Assembly (NCBI RefSeq): GCF_011927785.1
Contig: NZ_JAATJK010000001.1
Span: 5,737,001 to 5,801,000 of the forward strand
DNA length: 64,000 nt
Direction: 5' to 3'
Source of the DNA: Micromonospora profundi
Lineage (GTDB): Bacteria > Actinomycetota > Actinomycetes > Mycobacteriales > Micromonosporaceae
The translations under genes were made by a program, and so were the position numbers. The notes beneath the pieces were generated by a model. That model did not search any database. It saw nothing but the letters and a program-made list of their open reading frames with translations, and was not told the DNA's origin. Below, piece after piece: positions 52,833 to 60,193 of the stretch. Within the stretch, counting starts at the first letter, position 1, and each line of letters opens with the position of its first letter.

Positions 52833-53585
52833 ATGAACGAGCAGGAGTTCCTGGAGGCGTACGACCCCCGGGCCTACCCGTCGGTCGCCGTGACCGTCGA
52901 CGTGGTAGCGCTGACCATCCGCGACGGCGCGCTGCACCTCTTGCTGATCCAGCGGGGCCAGCCACCCTTCGAGGGGCACTGGGCGCTGCCCGGCGGCTTC
53001 GTCCAACCCGACGAGGACCTCGCCGCCGGTGCCCGACGTGAGCTGGCCGAGGAGACCGGGCTCGGCGGCGAGGGGCTGCGCCGCGTACACCTGGAGCAGT
53101 TGGGCAGCTACGGCGCTCCCGACCGCGACCCGCGGATGCGCGTCGTCTCGGTCGCCCACCTCGCGTTCGCCCCCGACCTGCCCGACCCGGCCGCCGGCAG
53201 CGACGCCGACGCGGCGACCTGGCTGCCGGTGACCGCCCTGACCAGCCGGCAGCTCGCCTTCGACCACGGCCGGATCATCGACGACGCGCTTGAGCGCGCC
53301 CGCTCCAAGCTCGAATACACCCCACTCGCCACGCGCTTCCTCGCCGCCGAGTTCACCATCAGCGAGCTACGCGCCGTCTACGAGACGGTCTGGGGTCACC
53401 CCCTGCACGCCGGCAACTTCCACCGCAAGGTGCTGTCCGTGCCGGGCTTCGTGGAAAGCACCGGCGCCAGCACCGAGCGCGGCGGCTCGCGGGGTGGCCC
53501 CCGCGCCCGGCTCTACCGGGCCGGCGACGCCCGGCTGCTGCACCCCGCGCTGCTGCGCCCCGCCCGCGAGGAGACGGTGCGATGA
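52833..53585 (+). CDS. NrtR-type Nudix/winged-helix regulator
   Basis: A 250-residue protein with a Nudix domain (residues 15-145) joined to a winged-helix domain (about 155-230). The Nudix box GX5EX7REUXEEXGU is complete (Gly55, Glu61, RELAEETGL 69-77), unusual because many NrtR regulators have lost catalysis. The C-terminal helix-turn-helix reads FTISELRAVYETVWG. NrtR proteins bind ADP-ribose-type NAD metabolites. It heads a four-gene operon; the stop overlaps the next ATG. The direct repeat upstream is its likely site. Confidence 0.85.
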   Translation: MNEQEFLEAYDPRAYPSVAVTVDVVALTIRDGALHLLLIQRGQPPFEGHWALPGGFVQPDEDLAAGARRELAEETGLGGEGLRRVHLEQLGSYGAPDRDPRMRVVSVAHLAFAPDLPDPAAGSDADAATWLPVTALTSRQLAFDHGRIIDDALERARSKLEYTPLATRFLAAEFTISELRAVYETVWGHPLHAGNFHRKVLSVPGFVESTGASTERGGSRGGPRARLYRAGDARLLHPALLRPAREETVR

Positions 53586-54553
53586 GGACCGCGGAGGCCA
53601 TCGGCCTGGTCACTGCCGCCCGCACCGACACCGACCTGTTCGGCACGGACCAGCCGGCCAGGCGCTACCGCGAGCTGGTCGCGGCCCTGCACCCCGACCG
53701 CCTGACGGCCGACCCGGCGGTACGCGCCGAAGCCCTCGACGCGTTCATCCACGTCACCACCCGGTGGCAGGCCCGGCAGGTCACAGTCCTCGGCGACTAC
53801 CGCCTCGGCGCGCTTGCCCACTCCGGTGACCTTGCCGACCTCTACGACGTCGGAGACGACAGGCTGCTCAAGCTGCCCCGGCGGCCCACCGACAACGACC
53901 TCATGGCCCGCGAGGCACACGCCCTGCACACCATCGCCGAACGCGGCGACCCGCGCTACCTGCCGTACGTGCCCCGACTCGTCGACGAGTTCCGGCACTC
54001 CGACGCCGCGACCGGCGCCGAACGGCGGATCAACGTGCTCGCCACCGCGCCCGGCCTGCACGACCTCGACGCGGTGCGGCGCGCGTACCCCGACGGGCTG
54101 GACGCCCGCGACGTGGCCTGGATGTGGCGGCGGCTGCTCGTGGCACTCGGCCTGGCCCACCGGGCCGGCGTGGTGCACGGCGCGGTCCTGCCGCGACACG
54201 TGCTGATCGAGCCGGCCGCCCACGGCGTGGTGCTCGTCGACTGGTGCTTCTCCGCGCCCGTCGGCAGCACGATCCCGGCCATGGTGCCCGGCTACCAGGA
54301 CTGGTATCCGCCGGAGGTCTTCCAGAAGCGGCAGTGCGGGCCGGGCACCGACATCTGGATGGCGACCCGCTGCATGACCTCGCTGCTGAACCGCCACGCG
54401 CCGCGCGAGCTGCTCGCCTTCGCCCAGGGCTGCCGGCAGCGGTTCCTCAAGGACCGGCCCGACGACGCGTGGCGCCTGCTACGCGAATTCGACAACGTGC
54501 TGGGCCGGCTCTACGGGCCACGCACCTTCCGCCCCTTCACCCTCACCCCCTAA
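53582..54553 (+). CDS. J-domain protein fused to a protein-kinase-like domain (pseudokinase)
   Basis: A 323-residue fusion. Residues 1-65 resemble a J domain with the HPD motif (His37-Asp39). From about 70 a kinase-like fold begins: Lys97 in LLKLPR and Glu111 in MAREAHAL fit the catalytic lysine-glutamate pair, but the HRD position reads VVHGAVLPRHVLI with Ala201 in place of the catalytic Asp, while DWC (220-222) replaces DFG. A phosphotransfer role is thus doubtful. It may recruit Hsp70 or bind nucleotide. It overlaps the NrtR stop (ATGA) and precedes the VWA gene by 9 bp. Confidence 0.75.
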   Translation: MRTAEAIGLVTAARTDTDLFGTDQPARRYRELVAALHPDRLTADPAVRAEALDAFIHVTTRWQARQVTVLGDYRLGALAHSGDLADLYDVGDDRLLKLPRRPTDNDLMAREAHALHTIAERGDPRYLPYVPRLVDEFRHSDAATGAERRINVLATAPGLHDLDAVRRAYPDGLDARDVAWMWRRLLVALGLAHRAGVVHGAVLPRHVLIEPAAHGVVLVDWCFSAPVGSTIPAMVPGYQDWYPPEVFQKRQCGPGTDIWMATRCMTSLLNRHAPRELLAFAQGCRQRFLKDRPDDAWRLLREFDNVLGRLYGPRTFRPFTLTP

Positions 54554-54562
54554 GGAGCTGTC

Positions 54563-55522
54563 ATGGGCAGTGGAATCTGGTCCACCGACGTGTACGACGC
54601 CGCCGACCGCTACCGCAGGTCGACCGGCAAGAGCGCCTTCTCCTACAGCGACAGCGGGGCCCGCACCGTGCACCCCGCACTCGACCCCCGGGAGGCGACG
54701 CGGGAGAGCCGCGACTCCGACGAACACCCCCGGTCGACGCCCGTCGCGGTGCTCTTCGACGTGACAGGCTCGATGCTCAAGGTGCCGCGCGTCCTGCAGA
54801 CCAAGCTGCCGCAGCTGCTCGGGCTGCTGCAACGGCAGGGCTACGCAAGCGACCCGCAGATCATGTTCGGGGCGATCGGGGACGCCACCTGCGACCGGGT
54901 GCCGTTGCAGGTCGGCCAGTTCGAGTCGGACAACCGAATGGACGACGACCTCGGCCGGATCGTCCTCGAAGGCGGTGGCGGCGGGCAGATGACCGAGTCG
55001 TACGAGCTGGCCATGTACTTCATGGCCCGGCACACCGCCACCGACAACTGGGACAAGCGCGGCCGGCGCGGCTACCTGTTCATCATCGGCGACGAGCTGG
55101 CGTACCCGACGGTGAAGGCGCGGGAGGCTGCCGGCGTGATCGGTGACAACCTGACCGAGGACGTGCCGCTGCGGCACATCGTCGACGAGGTGACGAGCCG
55201 CTGGGACACCTACTACCTGCTCCCCGCCGGCAGCCACTACGCCGGCAACGCGAAGGTGCTCGACTTCTGGCGGGACCTGCTCGGGCAGAACGCGGTGGTC
55301 CTCGACGACCTCGATGCGGTCTGCGAGACCATCGCGCTCACCATCGGCCTCGGTGAGCAGGCCATCGACCTTGACGAGGGCCTGCGTCACCTGGACCGCG
55401 CGGGCTCCACCGCCACCGGCACCGTGTCGAAGGCGCTGGCCCGCCTCAACCGGGGGCGGCGCGCCGAGGTGTCGACGCTGCCGGCCTTCCGCGACACCAC
55501 AGGCGGGGTGACCCGACTGTGA
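54563..55522 (+). CDS. VWA-like domain protein
   Basis: A 319-residue cytoplasmic protein with a von Willebrand factor A-like domain. A 60-residue N-terminal segment (GSGIWSTDVYDAADRYRRSTG) precedes the metal-adhesion motif DVTGS (Asp66, Thr68, Ser70). FGAIGDATCD and LFIIGDELAYP are later strands of the fold. AAGGAG lies before the ATG. In operon with NrtR, the J-domain protein and the PurA-like enzyme; the stop overlaps the next start. It may scaffold the others, like VWA proteins paired with AAA ATPases, though no ATPase is present. Confidence 0.78.
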   Translation: MGSGIWSTDVYDAADRYRRSTGKSAFSYSDSGARTVHPALDPREATRESRDSDEHPRSTPVAVLFDVTGSMLKVPRVLQTKLPQLLGLLQRQGYASDPQIMFGAIGDATCDRVPLQVGQFESDNRMDDDLGRIVLEGGGGGQMTESYELAMYFMARHTATDNWDKRGRRGYLFIIGDELAYPTVKAREAAGVIGDNLTEDVPLRHIVDEVTSRWDTYYLLPAGSHYAGNAKVLDFWRDLLGQNAVVLDDLDAVCETIALTIGLGEQAIDLDEGLRHLDRAGSTATGTVSKALARLNRGRRAEVSTLPAFRDTTGGVTRL

Positions 55523-56781
55523 GGCACGTGGCGGTGGTCGACCTCGGCTATGGCGACGCTGGCAAGGGCACTGTCGTGGACTGGCTCTGCGCCACCCGAC
55601 CCGTGCACACGGTCGTCCGCTTCAACGGGGGCGCGCAGGCGGCGCACAACGTCGTGCTGCGCGACGGGCGGCACCACACGTTCGCACAGTTCGGCGCCGG
55701 CACCTTCCACCCCGGCGTGCGTACGCACCTGTCGCGGCACGTGGTGGTGGACCCGCTGGCGCTGGCCGCCGAGGCCGACCATCTCGCCACTGTCGGGGTG
55801 CCCGACGCGCTGGACAGGTTGACAGTGGACGGGTCGGCACTGCTCGCCACCCCGTACCACCGGGCCGCCAACCGGGCCCGGGAGATCGCCCGGGGAGCCG
55901 ACCGGCACGGCTCCTGCGGGCTGGGTGTGGGCGAGGCCGTCGCGTACGGTCTCGCCCACCCCGACGACGCGCCACGGGTCGCCGACTGCCGCAGCCCAGC
56001 GCTGCTGCGCCGTCGGCTGACCGTCCTGCGGGACCGGCTCACCGCCGAACTCGGCCCGCTGGACGCCCCGCCGGTCGAGGACTGCCTGCCCGCGTTCACC
56101 GGGTTCGCCGGCCGGGTCGCGATCGTCGACGGCAGCTGGCTCGCCGGGGCGCTGCGCTCCGGGACGTGCGTCTTCGAGGGTGCACAGGGGGTGCTGCTGG
56201 ACGAGTGGCACGGCTTCCACCCGTACACGACGTGGAGCACCACCACGTTCACAAACGTCGACGGCCTGCTCGCCGAGGCGGGCCTGCCCGGCGAGGTGGC
56301 CCGGCTCGGGGTGCTGCGGATCGTCACCACCCGGCACGGGGCCGGCCCGCTGGTGACCGAGGACCAGGCGCTGCCGTTCACCGACCGGCACAACGCCACG
56401 AACCCGTGGCAGGGCCGGTTCCGGTTCGGCCACTTCGACGCTGTCGCCCACCGGTACGCCCTCGCGGCAGCCGGCGGCGTCGACGGCCTCGCGCTCACCC
56501 ACCTCGACCTCGCCGGCCCCGGCCTGCGGATCTGCCGCCGCTACGACACCACCGACCGGATCACCCCGGGCCCGCCCGGTGACCTGGACCGGCAGGCCGC
56601 GCTCACCGCCCGCCTGCTGCGCTCCCGCCCGGTGTACGACGATCCACCGTCGGACTGGCCGGAGGCGGTACGCGCCGAGCTGGGCGCGCCCGTGGTGCTG
56701 ACCTCTCACGGCCCCACCGCCGGGGACAAGACACCGCACGGGCCGCTGCTCGCGGCACCGGCCCTGGCCCGGTCGGTCTGA
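55519..56781 (+). CDS. Divergent adenylosuccinate synthetase paralogue
   Basis: A 420-residue protein of the PurA fold, distinct from the true purA at 63176. The P-loop reads LGYGDAGKGT instead of GDEGKGK, keeping the catalytic Asp13 and Lys16; the second catalytic His is His43 in GGAQAAHNVV. EGAQGVLLDEWHGFHPYTT is the middle motif; the region equivalent to [13 protein letters not shown] is NPWQGRFRFGHFD. The missing residues suggest another nucleotide substrate or amide-forming reaction. Last gene of the NrtR operon, ATGA-overlapping the VWA gene. Confidence 0.85.
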   Translation: MRHVAVVDLGYGDAGKGTVVDWLCATRPVHTVVRFNGGAQAAHNVVLRDGRHHTFAQFGAGTFHPGVRTHLSRHVVVDPLALAAEADHLATVGVPDALDRLTVDGSALLATPYHRAANRAREIARGADRHGSCGLGVGEAVAYGLAHPDDAPRVADCRSPALLRRRLTVLRDRLTAELGPLDAPPVEDCLPAFTGFAGRVAIVDGSWLAGALRSGTCVFEGAQGVLLDEWHGFHPYTTWSTTTFTNVDGLLAEAGLPGEVARLGVLRIVTTRHGAGPLVTEDQALPFTDRHNATNPWQGRFRFGHFDAVAHRYALAAAGGVDGLALTHLDLAGPGLRICRRYDTTDRITPGPPGDLDRQAALTARLLRSRPVYDDPPSDWPEAVRAELGAPVVLTSHGPTAGDKTPHGPLLAAPALARSV

Positions 56782-56874
56782 TGTTCCTGACCCGGTCGGC
56801 CTGACGTCCGGACCGAAGGCGGATGATCCGCCGACTCGGCCTCCGGGCGGGTCGCACCCGGCGAGCATTGGTGC

Positions 56875-57495
56875 ATGGAAGCCCTGCTCGACCTTCTCCG
56901 TGGGACCGTCACGTCACCGTGGGTGTACCTGGTGATCTTCGGCCTCACCGCGGTCGACGCGTTCTTCCCCGCGGTGCCGGGCGAGGCGGCGGTGATCACC
57001 GCGGCGGTGCTCGCCGCCGACGGCGGGCACCCCGATCTGACTCTGGTGATCGTCAGCGCCGCCCTCGGCGCGCTGATCGGCGACCACATCTCGTATGCCA
57101 TCGGGCGGGGCGGCGGCGCGAACCGGCTGGCCCACCTACCGGATGGCAGTCGCCGGCGGGCCGGCTCCGAGTGGGCTCGCCGCGCCGTTGACAGGCGCGG
57201 CGGGATAATCCTGACCACCAGCCGGTACGTGCCCGGCGGCCGGACGGCCGTCACCCTCACCATGGGCGCGGTGCGCTATCCCCGCCGGGCGTTTCTGCTG
57301 TACGACAGCATCGCGGCGGTCACCTGGGCGCTGTACTGCGGCCTGCTCGGCTACTTCGGTGGGCTGGCCTTCGAGCGTGACCCGCTGAAGGGCGTCCTGG
57401 CCGGCATCGGGCTCTCGCTGATCGTCACGTTCGGTCTGGAAGGTGTGCGATGGCTGCGCCGTCGGGCGCACCGCCGCGCCGCAGCCGGCCGCTGA
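56875..57495 (+). CDS. DedA/VTT-family membrane protein
   Basis: A 206-residue integral membrane protein of the DedA (VTT) family, with a re-entrant helix pattern. The typical features are VDAFFPAVPGEAAVITAAVLAA, GALIGDHISYAIGRGGG and the conserved SRYVPGGRTAVTLTMGAVR. Family members act as undecaprenyl-phosphate or phospholipid flippases. The ATG at 56875 has no strong site. It lies 93 bp after the PurA-like gene and may be separate from that operon. Confidence 0.88.
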   Translation: MEALLDLLRGTVTSPWVYLVIFGLTAVDAFFPAVPGEAAVITAAVLAADGGHPDLTLVIVSAALGALIGDHISYAIGRGGGANRLAHLPDGSRRRAGSEWARRAVDRRGGIILTTSRYVPGGRTAVTLTMGAVRYPRRAFLLYDSIAAVTWALYCGLLGYFGGLAFERDPLKGVLAGIGLSLIVTFGLEGVRWLRRRAHRRAAAGR

Positions 57496-57523
57496 AACCA
57501 CTGCCGCCTGCCCGGTTCGGGCG

Positions 57524-57569
57524 GGCGCGGGACCTTCTCACTCCGACGGCGCGGGACCTTCTCACTCCG
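57524..57569. repeat. Two 22-bp direct repeats at the tetR 3' end
   Basis: GGCGCGGGACCTTCTCACTC plus CG occurs at 57524-57545 and 57548-57569. The second copy contains the stop codon of the TetR gene. Confidence 0.85.
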
Positions 57570-58197
57570 GCGGCCGCCAAGTGACGCCGTGCAGGAGTTG
57601 GGCGGCGCCGAGCCAGGCCACGTTCATCATCCGGGTTGCGGTCTTCTCCGGGTCGGCCTCCGGACGGTCGGCGAGCCAGTCGGCAAGCGACTCGGTGGCC
57701 CCCACCAGCGCGTACGCGACGACTTCCAGGTCGACGGCGCCGACCTCGTGCCCCTCCGCGCGCAGCGCGTGGTCGAGCATCTCGGCGACCACCTCGACGA
57801 GCCGGGTCCGCATCGTGGCCAACTCGCCGGCGAACGGCTGCTCGCCCCGGGCCTGCCGGTAGAGCACCGCCCAGCCGTCGCGATGCGCGCCCACGAAGCC
57901 GAAGAACGCCCGCAGACCGCGCCAGAGCCGAACGTCCGCCGGCAGGTCGGGGGCGGCGGCACCGGCGATGGCCTGCATCATCCGGGTGCCCTCGCGGTGC
58001 AGACAGGCGACGAACAGTTCCTCCTTGGTCCCGAGGTACGCGTAGACCATCGGTTTGGAGATGCCCGCGTACTCCGCGATCTCGTCCATGCTGGCGTGGT
58101 GGAAGCCGCGCCGGGAGAAGACCTTCACTGCCGCGTCGAGCATCTGCTGCTCGCGGACGGCACGCGGCAGGCGCTTGAAGGCGGGAGCTGAGGACAC
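57562..58197 (-). CDS. TetR-family regulator of fatty-acid genes
   Basis: A 211-residue regulator. The N-terminal helix-turn-helix is MDEIAEYAGISKPMVYAYLGTKEEL (its key residues SKPMVYAYLG recognise DNA); the C-terminal domain probably binds acyl-CoA. GTG 58197 is chosen because SSAPAFKRLPRAVREQQ is the conserved start; a longer start at 58260 would run into the operator. It is divergent from the SCP2-acyl-CoA dehydrogenase-ligase genes with the palindrome at 58210-58241 between, and the same sequence lies between the thiolase and fabG4 genes. Confidence 0.88.
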   Translation of the reverse strand: MSSAPAFKRLPRAVREQQMLDAAVKVFSRRGFHHASMDEIAEYAGISKPMVYAYLGTKEELFVACLHREGTRMMQAIAGAAAPDLPADVRLWRGLRAFFGFVGAHRDGWAVLYRQARGEQPFAGELATMRTRLVEVVAEMLDHALRAEGHEVGAVDLEVVAYALVGATESLADWLADRPEADPEKTATRMMNVAWLGAAQLLHGVTWRPPE

Positions 58198-58209
58198 CTT
58201 GCGAGCATA

Positions 58210-58241
58210 CCTACTGGTGCGTAGGGTTACGCACCAGTAGG
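58210..58241. promoter_or_regulatory. Perfect palindromic operator of the TetR regulator
   Basis: CCTACTGGTGCGTA (58210-58223) and its exact inverse TACGCACCAGTAGG (58228-58241) flank GGGT. It is placed between divergent starts at 58197 and 58266, so it can control both directions. Confidence 0.8.
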
Positions 58242-58265
58242 CAATCTCCCCGGAAGGCACATCTC

Positions 58266-58718
58266 ATGACTGACTTCGACCCGGCCACCTTCGCCAACGT
58301 CGGCCCCAAGGAGTTCGCCCAGCTGGTCAAGTCCACCCCGGACGACAAGATCGCCCAGGTGATGTCCGGTGACATGCGTGGGAAGATCCTCGGCGAGGTG
58401 TTCAACCGGATGCCGTCGCTGTTCCGCGCCGACCGGGCCGGCTCCACGAACGCCGTCATCCACTGGATCGTCACCGGTCGCCCGGACGGCGGCAGCGACA
58501 CCTACGAGGTGGTCATCGCCGACGGCAAGTGCCACGTGAACGAGACCCCGCAGCACGACCCGAAGCTTGCCCTCACCATGGGCCCGGTGGAGTTCCTGAA
58601 GATCGTCTCCGGTGGCGCCAACCCGGTCATGATGTTCATGACCGGCAAGCTGAAGGCGAAGGGCGACCTCGGTCTCGCCGCCAACATCGCCAACCTGTTC
58701 GACATCCCCAAGGCCTGA
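58266..58718 (+). CDS. SCP2 sterol-transfer family protein
   Basis: A 150-residue SCP2-domain protein: MTDFDPATFANVGPKEFAQLVKS, then WIVTGRPDGGSDTYEVVIADGKC, and the SGGANPVMMFMTGKLKAKGDL helix that closes the lipid tunnel. These bind acyl-CoA or other lipids and hand them to dehydrogenases. The next gene begins one base after its stop, so the two are co-transcribed. Follows the palindromic operator. Confidence 0.9.
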   Translation: MTDFDPATFANVGPKEFAQLVKSTPDDKIAQVMSGDMRGKILGEVFNRMPSLFRADRAGSTNAVIHWIVTGRPDGGSDTYEVVIADGKCHVNETPQHDPKLALTMGPVEFLKIVSGGANPVMMFMTGKLKAKGDLGLAANIANLFDIPKA

Positions 58719-58719
58719 C

Positions 58720-59934
58720 ATGGCCGAGTTCTCGCTAGACCTGAATGAGGAACAGCGGGACCTGCGGGACTGGGTGCACGGCTTCGCCGCCGAGGTCGTG
58801 CGCCCGGCCGCCGCCGAGTGGGACGAGCGCGAGGAAACCCCGTGGCCGGTGATCCAGGAAGCCGCAAAGGTCGGCCTCTACGGCTTCGAGTTCCTCGCCA
58901 CCTGCTGGGCCGATCCGACCGGGCTCTCCCTGCCGATTGCCAGCGAGGAACTCTTCTGGGGTGACGCCGGCATCGGGCTGAGCATCTTCGGCACCTCGCT
59001 CGCCGTCGCCGCCATCTACGGCGCCGGCACCCCCGACCAACTTGTCGAATGGGTGCCGCAGTGCTTCGGCGACGTCGACTCGCCGGCCGTCGCCGCGTTC
59101 TGCACGAGCGAACCGGAGGCCGGCTCCGACGTCGGCGCCATGCGCACCCGGGCCGTATACGACGAGGCCACCGACGAGTGGGTGCTCTCCGGGCAGAAGG
59201 CGTACGCCACGAACGGCGGCATCGCCGGAGTGCACGTCGTCACCGCCTCGGTCGACCCCACACTCGGCTCCCGCGGCCAGGCCGCATTCGTCGTACCGCC
59301 CGGCACCCCCGGCCTGACCGCAACCCGCAAGCTGCGCAAACTCGGCCTCCGCGCCTCGCACACCGCCGACGTCTTCCTCGACGACGTACGGGTGCCCGGC
59401 CGGTGCCTGCTCGGCGGTCGGGACGCGCTGCTGCAACGACTCGACCGGGCACGCTCCGGACAGCGATCCACCGGGCAGGCCGCCATGCGCACCTTCGAGC
59501 TGTCCCGACCGACGGTGGGCGCGCAGGCGCTCGGCGTGGCCCGGGCCGCCTACGAGTACGCGCTGGACTACGCCAAGGACCGCGTCCAGTTCGGCAGACC
59601 GATCATCGAGAACCAGGCGGTGGCGTTCGCGCTGGCCGACATGCGGATGGAGATCGACGCGGCACGGCTGCTGGTCTGGCGTGCCTCCTGGATGGGCCGC
59701 AACAACCGCCCGTTCACCGCCGGTGAGGGCTCGATGTCCAAGCTCAAGGCCGGTGAGGTCGCGGTGTCGGTCACCGAGAAGGCCGTACAGTTGCTCGGTG
59801 GGGCCGGTTTCCTGCGCGACCATCCGGTGGAGCGCTGGTACCGGGACGCGAAGATCTACACCATCTTCGAGGGCACCTCAGAGATTCAGCGACTGGTAAT
59901 CTCCCGCGCGATCTCCGGGATGCAGATCCGCTGA
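58720..59934 (+). CDS. Acyl-CoA dehydrogenase
   Basis: A 404-residue FAD enzyme introducing the alpha-beta double bond. The characteristic parts are SLDLNEEQRDLRDWVHGFA, EAGSDVGAMRT with the FAD site, YALDYAKDRVQFGRPI and the catalytic region YTIFEGTSEIQRLVISR. In this acyl-CoA dehydrogenase class the base is a Glu in the EGTSEIQ segment. Shares the operator at 58210 with the SCP2 gene and TetR, and supplies the first beta-oxidation step in the region. Confidence 0.93.
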   Translation: MAEFSLDLNEEQRDLRDWVHGFAAEVVRPAAAEWDEREETPWPVIQEAAKVGLYGFEFLATCWADPTGLSLPIASEELFWGDAGIGLSIFGTSLAVAAIYGAGTPDQLVEWVPQCFGDVDSPAVAAFCTSEPEAGSDVGAMRTRAVYDEATDEWVLSGQKAYATNGGIAGVHVVTASVDPTLGSRGQAAFVVPPGTPGLTATRKLRKLGLRASHTADVFLDDVRVPGRCLLGGRDALLQRLDRARSGQRSTGQAAMRTFELSRPTVGAQALGVARAAYEYALDYAKDRVQFGRPIIENQAVAFALADMRMEIDAARLLVWRASWMGRNNRPFTAGEGSMSKLKAGEVAVSVTEKAVQLLGGAGFLRDHPVERWYRDAKIYTIFEGTSEIQRLVISRAISGMQIR

Positions 59935-59989
59935 CCGACGACGCCCGGGCCTGCGCCGTAATCCAGGCCGCGTCTCGAACCCGTCGGTT

Positions 59990-60027
59990 TCCTGGCCCGG
60001 CTCGCCTTGGCAGGGGCCGGGCCAGGA
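59990..60027 (+). terminator. Terminator after the acyl-CoA dehydrogenase gene
   Basis: TCCTGGCCCGG (59990-60000) pairs perfectly with 60017-60027. It is about 55 bases after the stop. The rest of the gap to 60193 holds no other gene. Confidence 0.65.
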
Positions 60028-60193
60028 GACCGGCGCCACCACCACACGTCCCAGCCACGATGCGTGCTGCCTTCGTCACCCCACGTTGACGCCAGCTGAG
60101 CCTGCCGTCGCGCCCGGACGCATGATCAAGGAAGAAGCCGCCGGGCGCAGGCAAGCAACCCGTCCGCGTACCAATCCCAAGGAGGTCTGCGGC

